64,000 bases of DNA from Oribacterium sp. P6A1 (lineage in GTDB: Bacteria > Bacillota > Clostridia > Lachnospirales > Lachnospiraceae), in NCBI RefSeq assembly GCF_000702885.1, contig NZ_JNKO01000005.1, forward strand, positions 124,001 to 188,000, in the 5' to 3' direction. Positions 45,534-54,800 of this stretch are shown one piece after another. Under the pieces are notes generated by a model. It made no database searches. It saw nothing but the letters and a program-made list of their open reading frames with translations, and had not been told where the DNA came from. Both the position numbers and the translations under genes were made by a program. The stretch's first letter is position 1; every line of letters begins with the position of its first letter.

Positions 45534-46310
45534 TCATCTGTAAATCTCTTCGTATACAAAGCTGCAGAACTCATTCAGGGTCCTGTGATCAGGATTAATA
45601 TAATAATTCTGAAGGAGCTCCCTATACCTTTCATCTTTTCCCCTTAAATAAACATCAGATATACTCTGCTGCTTCTTCCTGATCTTAAAACGGGCTTTAT
45701 AATCCCTGAAGAAAAGTCCGCTCCCATTCCTGTAGAGCTCAAAATATTTATATGCCGCAGCACTTCTCAGAAGAACAGCATCCGAGACATTTTTAAAATT
45801 GCCCGGCTTTTCCTTTCTGTAATCAAGAAATCTGAACTGGTAATCGGTCACACTTGTATTCACCTCTTTTATGAGCCTGTCATCCGACCAGTCAAGACTG
45901 GTAAGCACAGAATCACAGACGTCGATCACCAGCTCGTTCCTTATGGCTTTTTTATCTATAAGATACTCAAACTGATATGGATGATACTTTTCTATGTAGT
46001 TAGCTAAGTTCATGTTGTACTCGGCAGCGACTTCTCTGTAACACTCAGCGGAGGCAACACCTATATTTATCGCCTCTGCTGACATGGTGGATTTCTCCTG
46101 TTCTGCCTTATCGATCAGATAAAACTCCTCCGCCTCAAAATACATGGCTGTTTCAGGAATAGTCGGTGTCACAAGACATGTATTGATAAATGCAGTGTCC
46201 ATATGATCCGCATTTATACAGTACACCGCATCAAATCCAAGGTAATCAAAAATAGCCCGCTTTTGTGTAGACACTCTCCAGTCATAGGGTTGAAAAGTCA
46301 GAAATCTCAT
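45534..46310 (-). CDS. Unknown protein at the end of the VWA/PurA-like operon
   Basis: 258 residues, soluble, no signal peptide or membrane segment. The N-terminal half contains AVYCINADHMDTAFINTC; the C-terminal part is rich in Tyr, Arg and Lys. I do not recognise it. It lies 106 bases after the PurA-like gene on the same strand and no terminator is visible between them, so it may belong to the same operon. A family 1 repeat half-site (GACACTCACGTC, 46393-46404) lies in this gap. Confidence 0.6.
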   Translation of the reverse strand: MRFLTFQPYDWRVSTQKRAIFDYLGFDAVYCINADHMDTAFINTCLVTPTIPETAMYFEAEEFYLIDKAEQEKSTMSAEAINIGVASAECYREVAAEYNMNLANYIEKYHPYQFEYLIDKKAIRNELVIDVCDSVLTSLDWSDDRLIKEVNTSVTDYQFRFLDYRKEKPGNFKNVSDAVLLRSAAAYKYFELYRNGSGLFFRDYKARFKIRKKQQSISDVYLRGKDERYRELLQNYYINPDHRTLNEFCSFVYEEIYR

Positions 46311-46416
46311 ACCGCCAATGTTTCCTCATGATGTCATCACTAACTGTTTACCCTATTTATATCGTTTAAAATAATATCAAATATAAACTTTAGACACTCA
46401 CGTCATGATTTTCTTA

Positions 46417-47661
46417 TCAATAAACCTTTATTATGTCTTCTGCGTAACGGGTTGATGACAGGTATATATGAGAAAACAGGCTTCGTATCTCCGGAAGGGC
46501 GACGAAGTCACTTATATCAATGCTTCTGTCATTTATAATGATACTGTTTCCGGTCTCATTCAGATGTGTAACAAGCAGAGAGACTTTCAGATTTTCATGA
46601 CCGTAATCCGATATATCTCTTTTTATCGATGATATAAAACTTTCCAGACTTTCATGGGGCGCATAACGTATATGTCCCTGCCATTCATTAGGTTCGTTTG
46701 TAAGGTCTTTCTCTATATTGCCAAGTTCTTTTTTATCGCACTCACATGAAAGCTTACCTGCTCCATGTCTCGTTACATAGGATCTGGTCACATATATGAC
46801 TTCATCAAGCTTTAGCCCCATCCGTCTCAAAAATGCACAGGGGTTATGTATTCCGGTTTTGGAGGCGGTCACATGCGGCGCATATTCTTCATTATCGCAG
46901 TCAAGCAGCAGTCCCTGACCGGTCTCAAAAACCAGAGTATCAGTATCCTTAAAAAATCCCTTCAGAGATTCTTCCGTAAAAAGCTTTAAATATCTAAAGT
47001 TTTCGATCATTACATCAGCTGCGTTCAAAAGTACATTTTCATTTCGTAAAAGCTCAATATACTCTGAAGACTTGTCTCTCAGGCAGTTACTGATCTCATT
47101 TAATCTTCTTTTGGTATAGTCTTTTCTTATGGATGAAAGCTTTTTATACAGACTCTCGGAATTAAGGGACGATATCTCTTTAAGTGTCAGTCCGAATCCG
47201 GATCCGGTACGTACATCACATTCGTTTATACCCATACCGCAGCTTCCGTGCCTTTCCGGCCCACGGGATATTTCCAATGCCATATTTATAAGTATGTCAT
47301 CCGGAACAGTGATGCAGGTATTCTCCATGGCATATAATGGAGGCACAAAACCGAAGTGATCTTTAAAAGTGGAAAACTCTTCTGAAAGCTTATATAGATC
47401 AGGATAGAAGCTTTCTATCCATAAAGTTCCTGCATGACGCAAAGAACCGGAGGACAGCTCATGAAATACAAAACGCCCCCCTCCGGTACATGCATAATCC
47501 TCTGAATCAACTCTTTTTTTCAGTTCCACTGTATGCCCTGACTGAGCACCGCCGTTATGCCGGACAACAAGAGCTCCGGAACTCTTAAGGGAAAGGTAGT
47601 CAACTGCCATTCCCTTTCCCTCATCTCCGAAATTCTTTCCGACTACTGCAATTGTCTTCAT
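46417..47661 (-). CDS. Divergent adenylosuccinate-synthetase-like protein
   Basis: 414 residues. The N-terminus keeps the PurA catalytic motif (GKNFGDEGKGMAVDY with Asp13) and the SGHT segment with His43. A YVTRHGAGKL segment near 307 matches the VGAGPFPTE turn of PurA. Then the family pattern breaks: the GTTTGRPRR aspartate loop is replaced by EPNEWQGHIRYAP, and the guanine-binding TKLD region reads VTHLNE. True PurA is about 430 residues with high conservation in these loops, so substrate and nucleotide have probably changed. The ATG overlaps the stop of the VWA gene (ATGA). Unlikely to be the housekeeping purine enzyme. Confidence 0.72.
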   Translation of the reverse strand: MKTIAVVGKNFGDEGKGMAVDYLSLKSSGALVVRHNGGAQSGHTVELKKRVDSEDYACTGGGRFVFHELSSGSLRHAGTLWIESFYPDLYKLSEEFSTFKDHFGFVPPLYAMENTCITVPDDILINMALEISRGPERHGSCGMGINECDVRTGSGFGLTLKEISSLNSESLYKKLSSIRKDYTKRRLNEISNCLRDKSSEYIELLRNENVLLNAADVMIENFRYLKLFTEESLKGFFKDTDTLVFETGQGLLLDCDNEEYAPHVTASKTGIHNPCAFLRRMGLKLDEVIYVTRSYVTRHGAGKLSCECDKKELGNIEKDLTNEPNEWQGHIRYAPHESLESFISSIKRDISDYGHENLKVSLLVTHLNETGNSIIINDRSIDISDFVALPEIRSLFSHIYLSSTRYAEDIIKVY

Positions 47662-48536
47662 AGTGTAATGGAATGTCCCACATCCGAAAGGCTGATCTGC
47701 TTTAAGGCATTGTGAATGAGCAGCCTGTTGGCATTATCATATGACGCAAGAATATCCTCCTGTCTTTCTCCCTTCTGCATGCGTATAACTCCGAAAATGA
47801 TGTCAGGAATAACATTGACAGCGTCTTTTCCGATTACAATTTTGCGTCCTGCAAGAATTCCCCTGTTTCCTTCCTCACCGATCATGATATGGAATACATG
47901 GAATTTTTGCTGAACCTCAGCCAAAAGACTTTCTACCGTAGCACAAGGCACATAGTCCCCTGTAACTCTTTTAATAGTCTCAGAAACACTATCTGTCCTT
48001 ATCTCGGCTCCGTCTCCGATGGTAAACAGAAATCCCTTCTCACCTCTTTTATTGATGGCATCGATGTTGGTATGTCTTGAAAGGAACTCCCAGAGACAGG
48101 TCGGAACCACTTCGCCGTTGCCATGATTTTCAAAATACAGATTGAGAAGCTGTTCCGCAATTCGGATATCAGACTCAAACTGTGTCACCTGGAGAGGTGA
48201 CTCATCACGGAAATCACCGTAAGCCGCGCACATAAGTGCCGGATCCTCAATGGTGTTTGTTGAATAAAGCTTGGTGATGAGATCATTAAGTGCCTCTGTG
48301 GCAACCTTCACTGCAAGGTAACCCATGGATGCCGTAACATCCAGTCCCACAACTATAGGTGTTGAGTGTGGATGATCCTGCGAATCAAAGCACTCTCTGG
48401 TTCCGATAAATCTTGGATCGAATTTCGGATCACAGCTTCTTCTTTTGAAGACTTCTTCTACATTCTGATCATTTGATAACTTTCTGCTTGCTTTAAGCTT
48501 TGACCAGTCACTTGCTGAATAACTACCATATCCCAT
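47658..48536 (-). CDS. VWA-domain protein
   Basis: 292 residues. A VWA (von Willebrand A) domain fills most of it. The metal-ion adhesion site has the DxTxS form, Asp66/Thr68/Ser70 in VGLDVTASMG, and FTIGDGAE near 165 gives a further acidic position. No signal peptide or membrane helix, so it is cytosolic, as in TerY- and MoxR-linked VWA proteins. The start is 6 bases after the kinase-like gene, and its end overlaps the PurA-like start. Confidence 0.85.
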   Translation of the reverse strand: MGYGSYSASDWSKLKASRKLSNDQNVEEVFKRRSCDPKFDPRFIGTRECFDSQDHPHSTPIVVGLDVTASMGYLAVKVATEALNDLITKLYSTNTIEDPALMCAAYGDFRDESPLQVTQFESDIRIAEQLLNLYFENHGNGEVVPTCLWEFLSRHTNIDAINKRGEKGFLFTIGDGAEIRTDSVSETIKRVTGDYVPCATVESLLAEVQQKFHVFHIMIGEEGNRGILAGRKIVIGKDAVNVIPDIIFGVIRMQKGERQEDILASYDNANRLLIHNALKQISLSDVGHSITL

Positions 48537-48542
48537 AATCTA

Positions 48543-49427
48543 TCATCTCCTGTTCTCAGGGAACATCGTCCTGAAATTGTGTCCCCCAAATCCTTTTTCT
48601 ATTACTGTGTCCCATTTTTCAAAATCGGAATAGGCATCAGAGGCCGGTTCCGAATTCAGAAAGCGGTACATCTCTTCAGGTTCTCTGGTATTCTCTGCCA
48701 GAATTACAGCGGTTTTTCTCAATGCTTTCAGATCGGCATTTCCTTTTAAAGCTTTAACTTTTCTCCAGTCCCCAAACAGCATGCCTTCATGAGTGAACGG
48801 ATTGATAAAGACAGAATCCGGTGCCACGTCTCCGTACTCAAGCTCCGAGTATCTTAGTGCGCAGCAGATGTTCTCCATTCTTGAGATAACCCATGCAAGA
48901 TGTACTGATTCCCACGGAGCAAACATCTCTGCGGGATAGCAGTTGGGTCTTCTTATGAATACAAGGGCGGACTTGTCATCGGACAGAACAATTTCCATCT
49001 TCAGTTCAGGAAACGATCTGTGGAGCTTTGCGTCTGCCGCAGGAAAAACCAGGCTTTTAAGCTTATTCAAAAAGACTTCCGCCCCGGATCTTTCATCAAA
49101 GATATATACAACAGATTCCTTTGCTATATAGAATAAAAGCCCCTGCCTTTCATACTTTTTCATATACTCGATATTGAGCATCTGACCGTTCTGCATGGTG
49201 TAACTGTCGCGGCCTGTACATGTCCACAGATGATCGGTACTGTAATCCATATCCTTTTTTTCTGCTTCAGCCTTATAGTGCTGCAGAACCATCTTCCGGA
49301 ATTTCTCATTTCCTTTGAAATCTTCATCGGAAAAAAAGGCTTTTGAACCGCAGAAGGGACATGCAAGTCCCACAGAACCATCAAAGTTCATCTGTCCTCC
49401 GCAGTTTTTACACTTGTAAGTAATCAC
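48543..49427 (-). CDS. Zinc-ribbon protein with kinase-like domain
   Basis: 294 residues. N-terminal zinc ribbon CxxC (Cys6/Cys9) and CxxC (Cys23/Cys26), then a domain resembling protein-kinase folds. LEYGDVAPDSVFIN (Asp200) sits where kinases have HxDxxxxN, with Ser205 in place of Asn, and LFGDW (Asp220) resembles the DFG metal site. No glycine loop or VAIK lysine is evident, so activity is uncertain and it may be a pseudokinase. The start is a GTG with GGGG upstream. It heads the operon with the VWA and PurA-like genes. Confidence 0.68.
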   Translation of the reverse strand: MITYKCKNCGGQMNFDGSVGLACPFCGSKAFFSDEDFKGNEKFRKMVLQHYKAEAEKKDMDYSTDHLWTCTGRDSYTMQNGQMLNIEYMKKYERQGLLFYIAKESVVYIFDERSGAEVFLNKLKSLVFPAADAKLHRSFPELKMEIVLSDDKSALVFIRRPNCYPAEMFAPWESVHLAWVISRMENICCALRYSELEYGDVAPDSVFINPFTHEGMLFGDWRKVKALKGNADLKALRKTAVILAENTREPEEMYRFLNSEPASDAYSDFEKWDTVIEKGFGGHNFRTMFPENRR

Positions 49428-49728
49428 ACTTTACCCCTCACTTAATTCTTACCTTTGAAAATTCTCACTTTTGAAAAACATTAAATTCTTTGATAATCAT
49501 GTATATTTTAACACCAACCCCTTCTCCAAAAAACCGACTAAATTCTTACAAGGATTTAATAATGCGAGTGTCAAAAGTCTACATCGAATCCTTCCTATCT
49601 CCCGGACCCGAAAAACATCCTTACATGCTTCATGGCACTTGGCTGCTATCATAATTAAAGAAAAAACAGGTCGAAACAATCCACTGTTTCAACCTGTTTT
49701 TTCTCTGTTTAACAACTATTCTATACCA
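49428..49728. other. Intergenic region with repeat fragment and terminator
   Basis: No gene. It holds a short repeat fragment (GCGAGTGTCAAAAGTC at 49563, followed by ACATCGAATC) and the alcohol dehydrogenase terminator at 49661-49702. The rest is AT-rich and should contain the promoter of the kinase-like/VWA operon. Confidence 0.45.
49661..49702 (-). terminator. Bidirectional-looking terminator after alcohol dehydrogenase
   Basis: AAAAAACAGGTCGAAACA and its near complement (one mismatch) around 5-6 bases; T-tracts on both strands. It lies just past the iron alcohol dehydrogenase stop. Confidence 0.8.
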
Positions 49729-50877
49729 TCACGCCATCAGCATGCGGAACATCTCTATAACCTGCTCCTTGGTAGCTTCTCTGGGATTTCCCGGATAGCA
49801 TGCATCATTAAGAGCATCTGTAGCAAGGGTATCAAGATCTTCTTCCTTGATCTTGTCAAGAGTCTTAGGAATGCCTACATCCTCGGAAAGCTTCTTTACA
49901 GCCTCGATTGCTGCATCACGATACTCCTCCTGGGACATTTCATCTACACCCTTAACGCCCATTGCCCTTGCAACTTCTCTGAGTCTCTCTCCTGTGTACT
50001 CACGGTTGAATTCCATGGAGATAGGAAGGAACATGGCACATGCTACACCATGAGGAGTGTCATAATGTGCTGAAAGTGTGTGTGCCATAGCGTGATCGAT
50101 ACCGAGTCCTACGTTGGAGAAGCCCATGCCTGCGATATACTGTCCGAGAGCCATTCCCTCTCTGCCTTCTTTCTTGTTCTCTACTGCATCACGAAGGTTC
50201 TTTGAAATAAGACGGATAGCCTCAAGATGGAACATATCTGTCATTTCCCAGGCTGCTCTTGTGGTGTAGCCTTCGATAGCATGAGTGAGAGCATCCATAC
50301 CTGTTGAAGCTGTCAGGCCCTTTGGCATAGAAGACATCATTTCAGGATCCACTACTGCAACGATAGGCATGTCATGTGTATCTACACAAACGAACTTTCT
50401 CTCCTTTTCAACATCAGTGATAACATAGTTGATGGTAACCTCGGCAGCTGTACCTGCAGTGGTGGGAACTGCGATGATAGGAACACAAGGGTTCTTTGTT
50501 GGTGCAACGCCTTCAAGTGAACGGACATCGGCGAACTCAGGGTTTGTGATTATGATACCTATAGCCTTTGATGTGTCCATGGATGAACCGCCGCCTATGG
50601 CAACGATGCAGTCTGCACCGGACTTTTTAAATGCTTCAACACCGTTCTTTACATTTTCTATAGTCGGGTTCGGCTTTATATCCGAATAGATTTCGTATGG
50701 AATCTTTGCCTCATCGAGGAGGGCAGTTACCTTTCCTGTAACTCCGAATTTGATGAGATCAGGATCTGATGCAACAAAAGCCTTCTTAAATCCGTTGTTA
50801 TTGATCTCATTTACTATCTCACTGATGGCACCTGCGCCATGATAAGATGTCTGATTAAGTGAAATTCTGTTAGCCAT
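49729..50877 (-). CDS. Iron-containing alcohol dehydrogenase
   Basis: About 382 residues. The family's NAD-binding GGGSSMDTSKA lies near 95, followed by the metal-binding Asp/His pattern in the C-terminal half (MGFSNVGLGIDHAMAHTLSAHYDTPHGVA with spaced His residues). It interconverts an alcohol or diol and its aldehyde with NAD(P)H in fermentation; group III members act on 1,3-propanediol, butanol or ethanol. ATG 50877 with AAAGGAG is used. Just upstream lies a Rex-like operator, so it should respond to the NADH/NAD ratio. A TetR-like gene lies upstream. Confidence 0.94.
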   Translation of the reverse strand: MANRISLNQTSYHGAGAISEIVNEINNNGFKKAFVASDPDLIKFGVTGKVTALLDEAKIPYEIYSDIKPNPTIENVKNGVEAFKKSGADCIVAIGGGSSMDTSKAIGIIITNPEFADVRSLEGVAPTKNPCVPIIAVPTTAGTAAEVTINYVITDVEKERKFVCVDTHDMPIVAVVDPEMMSSMPKGLTASTGMDALTHAIEGYTTRAAWEMTDMFHLEAIRLISKNLRDAVENKKEGREGMALGQYIAGMGFSNVGLGIDHAMAHTLSAHYDTPHGVACAMFLPISMEFNREYTGERLREVARAMGVKGVDEMSQEEYRDAAIEAVKKLSEDVGIPKTLDKIKEEDLDTLATDALNDACYPGNPREATKEQVIEMFRMLMA

Positions 50878-50907
50878 AATACGTACTCCTTTGTACATTG
50901 ATTTACT

Positions 50908-50925
50908 GTGTTAAAATATTAACAC
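50908..50925. promoter_or_regulatory. Rex-like operator upstream of alcohol dehydrogenase
   Basis: GTGTTAAAATATTAACAC matches the clostridial Rex consensus TTGTTAANNNNTTAACAA in all but the outermost base on each side. It is a perfect two-arm palindrome about 30 bases upstream of the alcohol dehydrogenase start. Rex blocks such genes until NADH rises. The protein Rex is not in this window. Confidence 0.7.
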
Positions 50926-50960
50926 GCCTCTATGTGAGTATTGTACATCCCATAGAGGCG
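50925..50960. promoter_or_regulatory. Long inverted repeat beside the Rex-like site
   Basis: CGCCTCTATG and CATAGAGGCG form a perfect 10-bp arm pair with a 16-base centre. It is next to the Rex-like site in the dehydrogenase leader. It could be an operator for the nearby TetR-like protein or an RNA hairpin. A third, weaker palindrome (GTTACA/TGTAAC) follows at 50970-50995. Confidence 0.4.
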
Positions 50961-51103
50961 TAACATAAGTTACAGATTTTCACTTTTGTAACATAGTTTG
51001 TAGAGTCATCAGGTTGCCTCACACCTATGCAAAATAAAGCAGGTAACAGTCTTTACAGCAGACCCCACACGGAGCGCATAGTACTAAACGATTCGCTATC
51101 TCA

Positions 51104-51652
51104 TTATAGAATCTTTATCTTTGCAAACTGTTCGGAAAGGGAAACCGGCATGGCATCTATCATAAGATCCGCCAGTTCTTCCTCTGATTCCTTCATGCCC
51201 TTCATGAGCCACTGAACAGTCATATAGATCGAAGCCTGACAGTACATCTCAAGAAGCTTTCTGGTATGTTTGTCCGGCGGGGTACCGGTCTTATCTCTGA
51301 TAAGGCTGCAGTAAAACTCATAAATCATGAAGAAATCATGCTCCTTCAGATTATTCTGCTCGTCTCCCTTAAAGCCTGCAGTAAAGAAAAGCCGTTCTTT
51401 TTTAATGTACCGGAATTTCTTTATGAGACCGTCACGAACTGTCTCTCCCTTTCCCATCTCCTTAAAAGATTGCTCCAAAAGCCGGTCAAAATACCAGTTC
51501 ACCAGATCATATTTATCTATAAAATTCCTGTAGAAGCTCTGTCTGGAAACTCCGCAAACCTCCACAATCTGAGTTACGGTAATGTTCTCAGGATCTGAAG
51601 TTTTCATGCATGTCTTCATGGCTTCCGCAAGTCTGTACTTGATTTCAGGCAC
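51104..51652 (-). CDS. TetR-family regulator (DhaS-like)
   Basis: 182 residues. N-terminal helix-turn-helix with ITVTQIVEVCGVSRQSFYRNF at about 24-44, then an all-helical ligand domain of the DhaS/TetR_C_14 kind. Its target is uncertain; the alcohol dehydrogenase transcribed downstream on the same strand, with palindromes in its leader, is the obvious candidate. The start is GTG with GGAGA upstream. DhaS itself regulates dihydroxyacetone kinase in lactic bacteria. Confidence 0.86.
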   Translation of the reverse strand: MPEIKYRLAEAMKTCMKTSDPENITVTQIVEVCGVSRQSFYRNFIDKYDLVNWYFDRLLEQSFKEMGKGETVRDGLIKKFRYIKKERLFFTAGFKGDEQNNLKEHDFFMIYEFYCSLIRDKTGTPPDKHTRKLLEMYCQASIYMTVQWLMKGMKESEEELADLMIDAMPVSLSEQFAKIKIL

Positions 51653-51872
51653 CGCTCTGTTCTCCTATATCGCAATATTTCCCTCCTATAATAGCATTTT
51701 TTCGGGATAAGTGCCTTAGTCAACCATAAATGGATATTTTTTTATTTGGTATATGCCTTGAAATAAAGTTCCAGTATATCTTGCAAAAAACAGGCAGAAA
51801 ACTTCATCAATCTCCCGGATAATCCTCTATTGAGCATACTGCTAAGGCTCTTTACTTCTGTGTATCCTGAAG

Positions 51873-54800
51873 TCAGATACCTTTATCAATTTCAATCAGA
51901 CTTCCGTTTTTCGTTTTCCTGACACGTATCTGCTGGGGTATGTTCTCAATCAGTTCTTCTCTGTGGCTGATTACGCCAACCAGCTTGTTGGTTCCCGAAA
52001 GATTGATCAGTATGTCCATGGCACTTTCAATGGACTTTCTGTCAAGGGTACCAAAACCCTCGTCTATAAACAGTGCATCCATCTGAACACCACCGAGATT
52101 TGATGAAACCGTATCCGAGAGTCCCAGAGCCAGACTAAGAGATGCCTTAAAACTCTCACCTCCGGAAAGATTCCCCACCGGTCTTCTGTGACCGGTATAG
52201 TTATCAAGTACCTCCAGATCCAGAAAATTATTGCTCTTCTTCCCCAGAGAATCCTCCTGCCGGTAAAGCTCATACTGATTATCACTCATGGGCTGTAAAC
52301 GTCTGTTGGCAGCTGCAATTATTCCGTCAAAACCGGCAGCCTGAATATACTGTTCCAGAGTTATCTTTACATTTCCTGTTGTTCCTCTGACAAGCTCATA
52401 CAGCTTCCTGCATATATTATATTCCCTTGCTGCAGCCTCAAATACAGGTTGCAGCAATTCGATATTCTGCTTCTTCTCTTTATTGTTTGCTATTCTGTTT
52501 GATATTTCATTTTTTACCTTTCTGACAGATTCAACAACAGTATTCTGCTTCATACAAATACTGTTTAATTCTTCTATATCAACCTTCTTTTTGCCCCCGG
52601 CATCCTTTTTTGCCTGCTCCAGCTGAACAGCATTTGTTGAAACAGCCTGCCTGTACTCCCTGATTTTTTCATCACTTTCAGTCAGTTCCTTTTCGGACAC
52701 AGCAAAAGAAAGCATTTCCTCATAATCGGTAAATCCACGGGATGAGAGTATCCTGTCCAGATCCTCTTTCAGGGATTGTTCTTCTTTCTTTTTCCCCATC
52801 ACCCCGTCTTCCAATGTCTTTAATCCGGATGTGACGGCTGTAAGAGCTTTGTCTGCTTCATTCTTTGCTGCATCCAGAGCCTTTATCACATCAGTTATTT
52901 CTTTATACCTGTCTTCTGCTTTCTTCTTTTCGGAGGCTGCGGTTTCAGAATCCTGGAAGCTTAATCCGTCAAGTGTCTCCAGTTCCGTACTGCATTTTGT
53001 GATATCCCTGTCTGTTTCCTGAATTTTGCTATCAAGTTCCAGTCTCTCTTTTTCCAGATTTTCGCTTTCTTCACCCCTTGCTTTTTCAAGCTCTTCTTCT
53101 GCTTTTTTCAGGGCCTCACATTCTTTGGAAAGTACTGTCTGAATTGAATCATTGATTCCTGTTTTTTCATCAAGCTTTTTATCAGAGCTTCTTAATTCTT
53201 TCAATAGTTCATCAAGCTCTTTACTGCTTACCTTCACACCGATAATGTTATTCTCTAAACAGGAAAGTATATCCGTTACCATCCGGTTCTCATACACTTC
53301 AAGGGTATTCTTCGAAACCTCACAAGCCGTATTTGCTTCAGCTTTCTTCCCCTGAAGCTCCGCTTCTTTTGTCTTCAGGATTTCAAGATCTTCTTCAGAA
53401 ATGGTTTTATCAGAAAGCTTTGCGGGTTCGGGATGGTGAATAGATCCGCATACCGGACATTTTTCCCCCTCCTTTAATCCTGCTGCAAGAATGCCTGCTC
53501 TTGACCTTTCCAGGATTTTTTCGGCCTCAAGTCTTTTCTTTGTCGCCGATTCGTATTCATCAAATGCCGAAATATAAGCTTCCTTCTCTATTTCCAGTTT
53601 ATTCTTCTGATTTTCCCGTTCTTTTGTCCGTTTTTCCAGAATTTCCTTCACTTCTTCAGACAGAATTTTCAGTTCCCTGCCCTCGGTTTGAGCCTTCAAA
53701 AGATCATTCGGCTTTGATTTATTCTTATCAACGGTATCTTTCAGAGAAACTATCCTTTCTTTCAAAGCAGTTTCTTTCTGCTTTAATAAAGCCTCATTTT
53801 TCAGATTATTTTTCCTGTATTCATCAAGTAAGGCTATCCTTTTTTTCAGCTCATCTCTCTTCCGGTATTTAGGTTCCTCATCTTCAAGCTTTCTGATCCG
53901 TATCAAAAGCTCACCTGCTTCCGGCTCCAGCTTTTTAGTCTCAGTCAAACATTCAAGGGCTTCTTCAGCCGACTTTTGCTTTTCAAGCTTTTCATTCTTC
54001 TTTTTCTCTATCTGTTCCTCTGTTGTTTCTATATCCTTCTTTTTCGAATCCCACAGATCATAAGCAGGTTTAACTTCATGGGATGCAGCCTTTTGCCTCT
54101 TTAAAAGAATTTCAAGATCATCAATCTCCTTCTTTCCTTCACTGAGTTCTCGTCTCTTTTCTTCAAGTTTATCCAGTCTTTCGATAAACTCATTGTTGGT
54201 TTTTGCTGTGGCAAATTGAGTATTAAGTCTTTTAAGTTCCTGCTCTTCCAGTTCCAGTCTGGAACTTACTTCTGTAAGACAGTTCTCATCCGCAGAAATA
54301 ACAGATTCTGTGGTTTTTAAAATCTCATCAAGATTCCAGGCACTGTTTAAATCTTTTGCCTTTTTCTGCAGTTCCCTGAATTCATCGAAACAGGTATTTT
54401 CTTCATCCGTTTTAACATCATAAAAGTACTGCACTATGCTCTGTTCGGTACTTAAACGCTCCTTGTTGCCGGCATCCATTCGGTCTTTCAGTTTATATTC
54501 GATTGATTTATACCCGCCGGTCATAAAAATGGTTCTCAGAATCTCGGTTCTCTGATCTGTCTTTGCATTCAACAGATTCCAGAATTCACCCTGAGCTATC
54601 ATAGCAATCTGCTTAAACTGTTTTTCATCAATGTGAAGCAGTTCTTTAACGGCAGCATTGACCTGGGTAAGGCCTTCAACCGGAGCCTCACCTTCGGAAT
54701 AAAAAACAGCCTTCTCCTTTTCGGTGATCACACCTTCTCCACGCTGCTTTTTACGTTCATAGGCAGGCTGCCTCCGCACATGATAATTACGTCCCTGATG

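Noticed and set aside
53501-53872. Plus-strand open frame inside sbcC
   Set aside because: Opposite strand of the coiled-coil region; no domain and no ribosome site.
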